64,000 nt of DNA, from NCBI GenBank assembly GCA_021234155.1, contig JAJEKV010000097.1, forward strand, positions 2,866,477-2,930,476, given 5' to 3'. How positions within the stretch are numbered: position 1 is the stretch's first letter; each line of letters opens with the position of its first letter. Below the pieces are notes generated by a model that was given only the letters and a program-made list of their open reading frames with translations, searched no databases and was not told the origin of the DNA. This DNA is from Isoetes taiwanensis (taxonomy: Eukaryota > Streptophyta > Lycopodiopsida > Isoetales > Isoetaceae). The translations under genes were made by a program, and so were the position numbers. This document shows, one piece after another, positions 44,892 through 54,704 of this stretch.

Positions 44892-45373
44892 CCACTCACA
44901 CAGTGCGCCAGGGTGGGATCGGTTTGCAAACCGAACTGGTTGGGGCGCACTCTGTGAGGGGTGGGCTGCTGTTTAGGTCACTAATGATGCTAAACTAGAG
45001 AACTAAAGACATAATCCTGGATATCTCATCGAGATAGATAGGATTGAGCCTTTACTCGCCTTATTTGGGCAAGTTGTGGTGGAGTTTGGGGTTCGACCAC
45101 TCACACAGTGCGCCTGGGCGGAATCGGATTCCAAACCGAATGGGTCTGGGCGCACTCTGTGAGGGGTGGAGCTCCATTTGACTCGGCGTTGGCCAATTTG
45201 GACAGATTAGGGGTCAATTCCTACTAACTGGGATGAGTTAGGTCGAATAATATACCTACTTTCTGCATTTAGGCAAGATTTGGCACCAAACCATGCTCAA
45301 CCACTCACACAGTGCGCCAGGGTGGGATCGGTTTGCAAACCGAATGGGTCGGGGCGCACTCTGTGAGGGGTGG
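44892..45373. repeat. Three 73-bp hairpin repeats upstream of ORF2
   Basis: Copies are at 44892-44964, 45097-45169 and 45301-45373, so starts are 205 and 204 bp apart. Each has outer arms CCACTCACACAGTGCGCC and GGGCGCACTCTGTGAGGGGT that pair over about 16-18 bases. Most also have an inner palindrome around TCGGTTTGCAAACCGA. The ~131-bp spacers are far more diverged than the hairpins, so the hairpin is what is conserved. Confidence 0.9.
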
Positions 45374-45513
45374 AATCAAAATGCCTGGTTTGTTCCGAAT
45401 TTTTGCTATTTCTAAATGTAGAATTCTGTAATACACCCTATTTAAACTCGATTCGACTTATTTATTTATCAAAATTTTAGACTTATACCAAAGAAAAGGT
45501 CATTTACAATAGT

Positions 45514-46705
45514 TCAGGGGCCCTCCTTCTTAATAAACTGAGCTAGTCTAATATCCTTGGGCATGCAAGTCACTCTCTTAGCGTGTTGAGCACACGCAAC
45601 AGAGTCTTCGAAGTAGTGTACAATGTCTTTGCTCAGGCGCCTCTGCGGTCACGAGCAACATGTCGTCCGTGACCCGTTTGGATGGGTCGAACTCCTGCAA
45701 AATCTCCCTCGTTAAACGTGCAAAAGGGGCTCTGGGAATGAGGAAGCCATAGCTCTGCTGGAAGTGTTTAATTTCTTGGGCCGCCCTTGCGAATTTTGAG
45801 TCTGCCGGTCTTTTCATCGGCTTCTTCGGAGGGGTTGGCAGTTCCGGTGGCCGCTTCAACGTGTTCTTCTTCGTCGGCCGACCTCCCTCAATGGTCTTCA
45901 CTCTGTGTTCTTCGTAATATTTGGAGTATTCTTCGTGCATTTTCATGTACGCAGTATACTCCTTTAGCTCCTTCCGGTACTGCAAGTCCCTCTTCAGCGC
46001 ATAGGACTCCCTCTGCGGCCTTGGTTTCTTGGTGCTGTCGCTGGGGTGCTTCGGCGACGGCCATTTAGGATAGGGCGGTGCATTAGCCACAGGGTCTTCA
46101 TCCTCCGGTATTGGATTCGAAGGGCCCGAAGTCTCTCCTGGCTCGTGTCCTCCCGCTCCCTCCTCAGGTTCGGAGTCGGACGAAGATGGGGGCTTCTCGG
46201 GATCCGGCTCCTGTATAGTTACTGCCGCGGCCGGTGTCTTCTTCTTCTTCGGCTTCTCCGCCGGCACTTCCGGGTCCTTACCCTTCTCTGCTCTCACCCT
46301 CTCCCGCTCCTCTTTGCGCTTCCTCCTTTCTTCCCTCTTCTGTTTCTTCTCCTCCCTCCTCTTTCTGCGCTCTTCCTTTTCCTTCCGCCGCTCCGCCTTA
46401 GATTTCTTCGGCTCGCCTTCTTCTCTTTCCCTCTTCTTCTTCTTCGGTTCCTGCTCTGGTTCTTCATTATCCCCGAAGATCTCACTCAGCAGCTCCCTCC
46501 GCAGCTCCGCCGCCGCGTCCGCCTCCCAGTCGAGGTGCTCCGATACCTGTTCCTGCTCTTCGGGGTTAGGGTTAGGTTCAACCGGTGCCTCCTCTTCCCC
46601 GATGTGCACCTGCCTCCGTCTGGCCTTCTGTCGGACGGCTCGCTCCTGGGCGCTCACATAACCAGGTGGCATAACCTTGCGGGCAGTCTGTTTCGTCCGT
46701 GCCAT
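45514..46705 (-). CDS. E4 accessory ORF1: histone H3-like protein with H3 tail and H3 fold
   Basis: Residues 1-10, [10 protein letters not shown], are identical to the histone H3 N-terminus, including the positions of K4 and K9; position 10 is Val instead of Ser. A charged region follows (about residues 65-150 Lys/Glu/Arg-rich with [14 protein letters not shown] runs; 150-300 Pro/Ser/Glu-rich). From about residue 303 the H3 histone fold is readable. Alpha-N/alpha-1 is [20 protein letters not shown], then [12 protein letters not shown] (compare H3 [20 protein letters not shown], then RLVREIAQDF). Alpha-2 starts DDMLL. After a one-base break near 45635 another frame continues [20 protein letters not shown], then [13 protein letters not shown], to a stop at 45514 (compare H3 [20 protein letters not shown], then IQLARRI). 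It is sense to E4 between 5' LTR and gag. Canonical H3 is 136 residues; this is about 395. It may be a nucleosome component or a decoy for H3-modifying enzymes. Confidence 0.85.
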
Positions 46706-46792
46706 GCTTTTGTTTGTCGGGTTTCGAGCTTTGGCGCCTGAAGATCGTCTTCTTGGGCGAGCTGTTCTCCGGGAAAGGTGGGGGTAAAATGG

Positions 46793-46814
46793 AAACCCTA
46801 ATTTTCTATTTATA
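46793..46814 (-). promoter_or_regulatory. TATA box and AAACCCTAA box before the H3-like ORF
   Basis: Minus-strand CTATAAATAG (core 46806-46814) is a consensus TATA box about 100 nt before the ORF1 start. An AAACCCTAA telo-box (plus strand, 46793-46801) follows it, and a second TTTAGGGTT lies at about 46827. This arrangement suggests an own promoter rather than reliance on the LTR. Confidence 0.6.
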
Positions 46815-46927
46815 GGGAGGTGGGATTTAGGGTTGGGACCTGCAATTCATATGGGGAAAAAAAAAAACTAGGGCATTAGCGAAGGTACGAGGCATTCATC
46901 TGGGTTCACCATACTCCAAAACACCCA

Positions 46928-47214
46928 CCACTCACACAGTGCGCCTGGGCCAGATTGGATTACCAACCGAATGGTGCTGGGCGCACTCTGTGAGGGGTCG
47001 ACTGTTCCCGGGGCTATTTTACAATTTACAGGGAGGTTCTTAGTGTTATAACATACAAACCTATCTAGAACTAAGGGAATAAGCCAAACTACACCAATAT
47101 CTTAATTAATTGGGACACCTAACTAGGTCAACGGAGGTCAACCACTCACACAGTGCGCCTGGGCGGAATCGGTTTGCGAACCGAATGGTGCTGGGCGCAC
47201 TCTGTGAGGGGTGG
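46928..47214. repeat. Two 73-bp hairpin repeats upstream of the H3-like ORF
   Basis: Copies are at 46928-47000 and 47142-47214 (starts 214 bp apart), the same family as the three copies at 44892-45373. The outer arms are intact. The copy at 46928 has a degraded inner palindrome (GGATTACCAACCGA), while 47142 keeps CGGTTTGCGAACCG. Confidence 0.9.
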
Positions 47215-47414
47215 CCTATTTTTTGGCAATTTAGGTTGGGAAAGATGCTACACTTCACTAGCAATCTATCATGGAGCTAAAATCTACCCAAAAATTGGAA
47301 ATTTTCCCAATTGTTCGAAGCTCTTGCTTGGGTGGCTATACCCCAAGACTTCGAATCTCTTGTTAGTCCTAAAGGGAAAATGGCGGTGCTTTCGATCTTG
47401 GATGCCAAGATCAT

Positions 47415-47427
47415 GCTCTGATACTGC
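47415..47427 (-). promoter_or_regulatory. E4 primer-binding site
   Basis: On the minus strand GCAGTATCAGAGC follows the 5' LTR end (GGGGACGCCACA) by two bases. It matches the initiator-Met primer site TGGTATCAGAGC except at its first bases. Confidence 0.8.
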
Positions 47428-47428
47428 T

Positions 47429-49023
47429 TGTGGCGTCCCCTACTCCTTATCGATGCCGCATCGTTACTCGAAGGAGGAGCATTCCCCACAGCGGCTGCGG
47501 CGGGGGCCATCCACTACTCCTCCACTCCCATGGGGGCAGAGCCCGCAAAGGGAAGAGTGGATGTGTCATTCATCCGTCTTCCATCGGATCGACCTATCTG
47601 CGGGCGTAACAAACAAACGTGAGCACAACTAATAATATACAACACAATCACCATAACAATAGCAACATCACAGAGTCGGCAATACCTTCATAACAATAAT
47701 ACAAAGGAGGATCCTACCGGGGTTCGAGACTCAAGGGGATGACCCGGCGGCTAGGCCTCCGAGTTCATTGCGAGGCGAGTTCATGGCAATGGATTTGGCT
47801 GGCATAGAACATGGCTTAGGGTAGTCCACTCCATCCGCCCCTCCCGGTGCACACTTTGCGAATAGGCTGAAAAGTGTTGGGACTTCAACCGTAGCTGCCG
47901 GGTGAGTAGCCCGAGGGGCTACTACTGTTGGGTTGCATCTCCCCAACCCCGATGAAGAGGCAGGGAAGAGAGCTGCCTCTCCTCCGGAGGTATCCATGCT
48001 CATCGCCAGTGGCGCTAGAGGGCCACTTGCCCTTATTCGACTTGAACTCACCGGAAGGTCATATCCACCACCCCACGAGTGTCGAGCTCATGCCTTGCCC
48101 ACACGCGGTGGCAAGCCATTAAGCCTAGCCACAAAGACCCCCGATAGGCTTTACTACCGGAGGGGTCAGTCCAGCGATGAGACAAGTTCCTCCTTATCAA
48201 CCCGGCCTTGCCCCTTCACCCACACCGGGTGGGCTCACGTGCCGCGGGCGCATTTATGTGGGAACTAAGGTGCTATGCTAGGAGCATCTTCTACCACACC
48301 CTTTAGGTCTCTACCCCCTTCCCACAACAAGGAGATCCGCAGTAGAATACATACAATATCCGCGAGCAGAGATAGAGAATCATATCAATCTACCTACTTA
48401 ACATCCAATGTTAGGTTCATTCGTTAGAGTCTCGGATCTAGGGATCTACAAGGCTTCGAGAGATGATCTAACATACTAACCCGCATATTGCCATGCCTAA
48501 AGACGGTTTTGCACTGTGAGAACAACTAGATACCTGCTCCTTGGCTTGCTCCCCGATCCTTGGAAGGCGTCCATGCTCCTGATCTTGCGAAGGCAATTTG
48601 CTACTCGAACTTTGTTGTGCAAATCCGACTTTTGAACTGGCAATGCGATTTGAGCCTTACCTTGGCGAATTGGCTCGGGAAAGCCCTAAATGCGAAAAAG
48701 AAAAAGGAAGCTCTAGAAAACCCTAATTGGCAAAGTGAAAGGAGAGCTAGGGTCTAGGGTTTTAGCCCTTATATAGACCCTATCTAGGTTAGGGCATCCA
48801 CATGGGCAAATGGCTTTAAGCCATTTGGAAATGGATGAACAAGGAACCTTTTGTTGTGTATGTTTAATTACATACCCAACATCCAAGGTTGCCCCCTAGG
48901 TGCAACCTTTAGCTCCTAGGTGCAACGTTGTCCTACTCTCAAGTACATGTCACTTGTGACATGTACGTGTGACGTGGCAGTATAATATACGTATTAGGGC
49001 GTATATTATGCTGGAACGTCACA
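47429..49023 (-). repeat. E4 5' LTR
   Basis: 1595 bp, TGTGACGTTCC (minus-strand start at 49023) to GACGCCACA at 47429. The TATATAAGGGCT core lies near 48768-48776 on the minus strand. It is longer than the 3' LTR by small insertions mostly at G/C-rich positions. Confidence 0.92.
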
Positions 49024-49971
49024 TTTACTGATAAGAATGTGAAGACGGTCGGCGAAATCACGTGCAGACTCCGTGGGTTGCTGTTGAAGATCATTGAGTT
49101 GCTTGAGCAGGAGTTGATCATCATCCGTGGTGCCATAGTGAGAAAGGAAGGCGGTTTTCATTTCTTGCCAATTTTGCTTCCAGTGGCTTTTGTTGGCCAT
49201 GAGCCATTGATGAGGGGCGCCTCTTAATGTGGTAGAGAAAATATGAAACTTGAGTTGAGGTTGCGCATGACCATTTAGTATGGCCAAGGCCTCAAATTCT
49301 TCCATATGAGCTTGAGCACTCTGATCCAGAGGTTTGCCTTTAGTGTTGCCAAAAGTTGGATAAGTCAGCTTCAAATTGTGAGAAGGAGACGAAGGTGGAA
49401 CTGGCGCATAGACAGGTGGAGCAGCCATGTGCTGAGAGTACGGCGGTGGTGGAACAGAAAAATCCGGAGGGGCAGAAAAGGTAGCATCCGGTGAGGAAGG
49501 ACCCTGAGACCCTGCCTCATTGGGTTTGAGATCTGTGAGTTGTTAAACAGGGAGAGCATGATGAAAAGACGGTGAAGATTGAAATTCCTGGACTTGGGGA
49601 GGACCAAAGGAAACTTGAGGGTAGCCCATCCCAGTTGGAGGTGAAGAAGGTTGTGACGGTAGAGGGGTGTGGCCTGAAGGTATATGAATATAGGTGCTTT
49701 CAGGAGTCTGGAAATAGTGAGGCGTGGGCTGAACAGGCGTGTGATGGGGCGACTGAGGTTGAGAACAATGCCGACACACAGGGGGAGACCCAGGCCGAGA
49801 ATGAGCACGAGGAGTAGGAGGTGCCGACTGAGCTCTGGAGTGGACACGACCACCCTCAATGTCATAGGTAGCGTCATACATATCCCGAACAGCCTCGCGT
49901 CGTTGATGGCGCTCCAAATGAGCCGCCGTTTGGCAAAGAAGTTCTTCAGGAGTGAAACCACGAGCCGACAT
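49024..49971 (-). pseudogene. E2 gag, 5' part
   Basis: It begins MSARGFTPEELLCQTAAHLE at 49971, just below the primer site. A Pro/Ser/Gln-rich domain (SGHTPLPSQPSSPPTG) follows. A frameshift near 49540 leads to the capsid core TYPTFGNTKGKPLDQSAQAH, then WQEMKTAFLSHYGTTDDDQL and SARDFADRLHILISK, ending at the E4 insertion. It continues at 35558 and below. Confidence 0.85.
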
Positions 49972-49998
49972 GATGGAAAGAAGGAAAAAAGAAAAATC

Positions 49999-50018
49999 AG
50001 ACCCGGCAGCGGCGACGG
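49999..50018 (-). promoter_or_regulatory. E2 primer-binding site (Asp-tRNA type)
   Basis: Minus-strand CCGTCGCCGCTGCCGGGTCT directly follows the 5' LTR end (CCCCAAACA). It resembles the Asp-tRNA primer site used by Athila elements (CGCCGTTGCCGGGGATCG), with a few mismatches. Confidence 0.5.
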
Positions 50019-50323
50019 TGTTTGGGGTCTGGGTTCGGGAACTCCTGCAAGACATCCCTCTGTGAGGACCCTTAGATCAAATAGGAGAATCCGGTAGCTG
50101 TGTCACGTGGGATTTGCAAAGAAACAAAGGAAAAGGGAAAAAGAGAGAACACAAGAAAACAGAGAAAACACAATGATGGGAACAAAAACTCTTTGATGTC
50201 AATGATGATACATGAGCTCTCGCAATAGAGAGAAACAAAATGGAGACAAGACCAAAAGCTCATCTAAAAACTTGAGTGCTAGCTCTACTCATATATATAG
50301 TACAATGGCCTCTGGCCCAATAT
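50019..50323 (-). repeat. E2 5' LTR, R/U5 side
   Basis: The part from TGTTTGGGG to GGCCCAATAT, including the TATA-like CATATATATAGTA (about 50290-50302). The other half is at 54705-55000. LINE-2 separates them, with AATAT duplicated at 50319-50323 and 54700-54704. Confidence 0.9.
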
Positions 50324-50929
50324 TTATTTATTTATTTATGTCTATGCTCACTCGGGCCAAGAAGGCCATGGAGCCCAAATACATCATACTTTAAGCAGTA
50401 AAGAACGGTGCTCATCTACTGCTTTGATATACAATCCTACTGTAAAAAATGGTAATTGAAACAAAGACTTGAAGTTTTCTACATGTATGCCGAATCTCTC
50501 TCTAAGATCTTCATATGCTGGGCACTTAGTAAAAACATGATCTTCGCCCTCAACACTATCTCAGATCACACAAGCCGCAAAGTCTCTCTTCAATGGGTTT
50601 TTAGACCATCGACCGGTCTCGATTGCCAACCCCGTGAGAGCTTAACCTATACCGCGTGCCATTATTTTCTTCAAAAATCTCTTGTATATCAGCTCTCATG
50701 TATTCTGATACGCCATATGAGTCTAAAGAATTCACATGCTCTCATAATGGATCATTCGCTTCCTCTTTCGACCACAAGCGCCGGAATGCAAGCCGCTCAA
50801 GCAATTGTCTTGCTTCCTTTTTATTGTCCGCCAATTTTCATCCGTCGCCCCCATTTTTTTACGCCCATTTCATCACATCCACCAACCAGCCATGTTCTAA
50901 TGAGACTCGCATTGCTTGATGCGCTAATC

Positions 50930-52273
50930 AATCGATGGCATGCTATTCAATCTATTCACAAAGTTTATAGTTTGATACGTGCTTCTAGCTCCAAGGGATA
51001 CAAACCCGCCTCTCGCAAGCATAAGAGCATATGGTATTGTGCCTTTTACCCTAATTCTTCTCGATAAACCTGTTTTTGCAATGATTCCACTTGTATCCGT
51101 GAGCTTAGAAGACAATCCCGCTCCCCAAACTGGGGACCCATACGTAATTCGGAGCTACCGATTGTCTTATACAAAAACTTTTTCAGCCCCCAATCATGTA
51201 AGTGTATGGCCGGAGCAAATGGATAGCATCCCATATAGAGCAGCTTTTTCCACCGCAACACGCCTTTTAATGCAATCTTTCCAATTATAATTTGATGAGA
51301 AATCTATCCCCAAATATTTGAAACTCTCCACATTTACAATAGTGACACCGATATGTGAGCTGGGTCTCTCTCTCGTACCAAGATCATGATTTTCGTTTTA
51401 GCTATGTTCACTTTCATGGATTTCCTTATACAAAACTCCTCCAAAGCATTCAAATGTGCCTCAGAATGCCGCTTTCTTGGTTGCTAGAGCGCTACATCAT
51501 CGACATAAAGCAACAATTTTATCACATAGTCTCCTAACTCGGTTCCGCCAATTCCACCGACTTAGCTTGCATCCACTCATCCAATTGCCTATAAACAAAC
51601 CGGAATAATGTGGGAGACAGGGACATCCCCGTCTCACACCTATATTATTCCCGATCCGCGAATTTAAGTCCCATGCTACCGATACAAGAACTTCTCGAGT
51701 ATAAGCTGTGACAATCGCTCCTTTGATCTCATCCGGAACCCCAATCGATCCATACGATCCCCCAACTCTCTTCTCCTTGGATCAAAAATGCTTTGGTAAA
51801 ATCTCTCTGAAAGCAACATACAATGCTCATTAGGACCTTTCGCTTGTTCAACCCGAACTCTCAGAGCTAAAGCATGATCCAATGTGCTATGGGCTGCTTT
51901 CGGAAACCAGGCGACAAGAGGATCTTTTTTTCATTGTGTTCAGCCCACATACTTAATTTCTGCTCCAAAAGCGTGCCCAAATCTTGGTGAATGTGTTTCC
52001 TATCAAAATTGTTCTGTAGTTTTGAACCTGACTCTTGTCTCCTGATTTGTACACCGGGTGAACCCTGTTTATCTTCCATGTATCTGGCAAACCAAATTTA
52101 AGACTATCATTTAGGCTGCGTGTCAAACTCTCTAATGTATTCTCACCTCCCCATTTAAACAGCTCGATGCACATTCCATGTATATCATGAGCCTTCCCAT
52201 TTTCCATGTTTGCTAAGACATCTGCCACCTCTTCTACTGTGAACAAATCTGAAACGAGGGGTGGGAAGAACAT
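50930..52273 (-). pseudogene. LINE-2 reverse transcriptase
   Basis: RT motifs on the minus strand are VADVLANMENGKAHDIHGMC, then LPDTWKINRVHPVYKSGDKS and NYRTILIG (51953-52273). A motif A to B region is badly broken (51590-51900). The active site reads KLLLYVDDVAL (YVDD at 51496-51507, where YADD or FADD is usual), followed by a stop. MKVNIAKTKIMIL and VESFKYLGIDFSSNY come after. C-terminal pieces continue to about 50930. The enzyme would copy the LINE RNA at a nicked target; this copy cannot. Confidence 0.8.
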
Positions 52274-52274
52274 G

Positions 52275-53479
52275 TTATTCCATCAGGGACTGATAAAGGC
52301 TCTCTACCAAATTGCGCAGATCTTGTGGATCTAAATTTGGCTGCTCTATTTTACCCTGTAACCTTTTCCAAAAGGCCTTGGGCGTGGTTATCAGCTGCTC
52401 GCTCAGCTCCTTTAGTTTGTTCTTAAAATAGGTACGCTTTTTCTGTCTCACGAGCTTTTTGTACCAAGTAGGTTTATGTCTGTAACCCGCTGGAATACTA
52501 GCTCGGGCTGCAGCACAATCCTGATCCCACCATGCATTATTCGGTCTGCCTTGTACCGGTTTTCTGGTGAATCCAAAGACATCCCCAAGCTGCTTGCATA
52601 ACGGAAGCTGCAAATGCTCAGCATCTTTCTCGAAAAATCTCCTCACATCCATGTATGCTTTGCGCCCAAAGAACTCTTCTACTCTCTTCTTATATGTAAG
52701 CTTGCATCTAGAATCTACTTTGAGTCTTGGGTGAAACTGTTGCTGGTTCAAATTGGCTGCGCAAGAGATATTCACGTCCACATGCAAAGAAACATGATCA
52801 GATTCATATTCTTTCTCCCCTAGAGTGAAATGTTTTATCAGACTACAATCCTTAGTGATCACATAATCTGCCACACTTGATCCCATGTGGTTCATGCATG
52901 TGAAGCCATTGGAATTCTGAAAACTGTTTAAGCCATTCATAATCTTCAAATTATTCACCGTGCACAATTCTAAGAGCTTCTCACCAGTCATATTCACAAG
53001 GTGGTCTTCTGACTTTCTTTGAAAATGTGGTTCATCCAACTCGGTAGATTTAAATCATCAAATTATCAAAAGTTATGGATTGTTTACTTCCCCGCTCTTG
53101 CATTAAAATCCCCGATGAGTAAGATGTCTCCATATCTGCCATAATTTGCTACATCCATGCATAAACTCTGAAATGGGTCTGCCATATCAATCTCCAAATG
53201 ATTATATGTGCTTGAGTTTGGAGGTGCAAAATAGCATGCTCCAATAAAAAGCTTTTTAATTTGCAGCCAAATATACTGTTTGTTGGCATCCACTGATGCA
53301 ATCTTAACATGCTCAGACATATTCTCCCTTACATAAACCGCTATTCCACCAAAACTCGTCCTACTCCAATCTTTTTTCTCATTCCATGTGTGTTCCATCA
53401 ATGCAAAACCTGTAATCTCGGGCAACAAAAATTGGTGTTCCCAAGTCTCTAGAAAAATTAACAGATCATGTTTTCCCAT
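52275..53479 (-). pseudogene. LINE-2 apurinic-type endonuclease and linker
   Basis: The endonuclease nicks target DNA. The first frame (53479-53084) has LLIFLETWEHQF (the ETW motif), WSRTSFGGIAVYVRENMSEH and DILLIGDFNARAGK (the GDFN motif). The second (53039-52275) has SSVADYVITKD and EYESDHVSLHVDVNI (the SDH motif). A linker with NNAWWDQDCAAARASIP and KAFWKRLQGKI leads into RT. A gap or frame break at 53040-53083 is the only major damage. Confidence 0.85.
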
Positions 53480-53558
53480 ACATGTCTCGTTGATGCTATT
53501 TTAGCCCCACTCGGGCAAGTGAATGTTCCAAAGAGACCACCTTCAAGGCCCGAGCTTC

Positions 53559-54098
53559 CTAATTCTTCTTCCTGCTTGTGATAACTGCTTTGCCAGATTG
53601 ATCCAGGTAGGCAACTAGTCCAGCATCTCTGGCCTCTTTAACTTTCTGCCATTCTTTTTTCTTGTTCTCTAATTGAGCTGGAGTCAAGTCAAAATCCAGC
53701 CAAATCTTAGCACCTTTGAGCACGCTTCTGTTGTACATAACCCTGTCTCTTGCTTCTTTGCTCCTAAACTTAACAAGGATGGCACGGTTATTGAAGCTCG
53801 GTTTTCCCAATCGTCTTCCAGAGACAAACTGAGGCTCATGTAAATGCATGGTATCTGAGAAGAAGTGGTTAAGAACATCATGAATGCTCTCATTTTCTGT
53901 CTCAGGAATACCAGAAATTTTCAGATTGCGTGCTCTGGATTCTTGCTCTAACCGCTCAGAAGTGGTCTCTTCTTGATGTATTCTCATTTGTTCTCTCGTG
54001 GTTTCAGCTACTAAAGAAGCCGGTTTGCTTTCCGAGTTGCAATGCTTCTGCATAATTGACCACGAGGATTGGATAGCGGCATTGATTTGAGTTCTCAA
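53559..54098 (-). CDS. LINE-2 ORF1 (RNA-binding protein)
   Basis: 179 codons, open. The N-terminal ~60 residues are Gln/Glu-rich and likely coiled coil (TTREQMRIHQEETTSERLEQ). The RNA-recognition part follows: SRARNLKISGIPETENESIH, then FVSGRRLGKPSFNNRAILVK and FRSKEARDRVMYNRSVLKG, matching L1-type ORF1 proteins (the RxxNLxIxGIPE motif). It ends in a Lys-rich tail. It would coat LINE RNA. The start Met may be internal, since upstream sequence to 54690 is the 5' UTR. Confidence 0.75.
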   Translation of the reverse strand: MRTQINAAIQSSWSIMQKHCNSESKPASLVAETTREQMRIHQEETTSERLEQESRARNLKISGIPETENESIHDVLNHFFSDTMHLHEPQFVSGRRLGKPSFNNRAILVKFRSKEARDRVMYNRSVLKGAKIWLDFDLTPAQLENKKKEWQKVKEARDAGLVAYLDQSGKAVITSRKKN

Positions 54099-54704
54099 TC
54101 TTTAAATTGGTGTTTTGGAGCACCAATTCATCTAGTCTGAGGCGGAGCCCAAGTACATCTTTTCGGAGCGTGAGATTTCTTCTCTCATCTCTTGTACAGC
54201 AAGTAGGAGATCATTCTCTCGAATCGCCATCTCCCCTTGGAAGGGGATCCGCTCTCTTCTTGCCCATACGAAACCCTCTCGAACGTAAAACAAAAACCCG
54301 AACGGAAAATGGTAAATTCAGATATCTAATCAAACGCAAACCTGGTCATGCCATACACCGTTGAAAAGGTCTCAGAATGAGCTTTCCAACGAGTCCAAGA
54401 ACGTGACAATCGACAATCGTATGTGAAAGTTATGGCCTGTCAAAGTTTTGCCATAAAAACCCTAGCGTCCAGACCCAAGCTATACTACCAAGCTGCCACT
54501 GCATATACTATTCTTACCATAATACAAAAAGTGAAAGAAAGAAAACAAATCAGTTTAAGACGAGCAGCCTGCCACTCTGCTCATAGAAGCTGCCTGGATT
54601 TTGGTCTCTCGGTTTATAAACAAACAGATCTTTTATGAACTGAATCAAATCAAATGCTGCATGGGGTAAGCAGCCCATCTGAAACCTGGCTAGATAAAAA
54701 ATAT

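Larger units (their letters stand above)
35559..49023 (-). mobile_element. Element E4: 13.5-kb chromovirus with two accessory ORFs
   Basis: A Ty3/gypsy element with 1.6-kb LTRs (35559-37141, 47429-49023), an initiator-Met-type primer site, polypurine tract, gag, protease, RT, RNase H, integrase and a chromodomain. Unusually, about 4.5 kb between primer site and gag hold two extra genes (an H3-like protein and an acidic unknown protein) and five copies of a 73-bp hairpin. It interrupts E2 gag between the codons for ILISK and the EYPLQSQ block. The flanks TTTAC (right, 49024-49028) and TTTCA (left) form an imperfect 5-bp duplication. The typical chromovirus length is 5-7 kb, so this element is about twice the usual size. 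Confidence 0.92.
50324..54699 (-). mobile_element. LINE-2: non-LTR retrotransposon, ORF1 plus ORF2
   Basis: It has a minus-strand order of ORF1, endonuclease, RT and a 3' tail of (TAAA)n (plus-strand TTTATTTATTTATTTA at 50324-50338). The flanking duplication is AATAT. The insertion lies inside the E2 LTR, about 20-30 bp upstream of its TATA box. At 4.4 kb it is close to full length but has stops and frame breaks. Confidence 0.88.

Noticed and set aside
45578-46705. Calling ORF1 a centromeric H3 (CenH3)
   Set aside because: The tail matches canonical H3 exactly, the loop-1 region is not visibly extended, and the protein is encoded by a retrotransposon with a long linker. Nothing specific points to CenH3.
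46046-46741. Leu/Phe/Ser-rich plus-strand ORFs (also 46314-46661)
   Set aside because: They are antisense shadows of the Lys/Glu-rich linker of the H3-like ORF.
44892-47214. CRISPR-like array
   Set aside because: The spacing is about 205 bp with diverged but related spacers, the units are self-complementary 73-bp hairpins, and the context is a plant retrotransposon.
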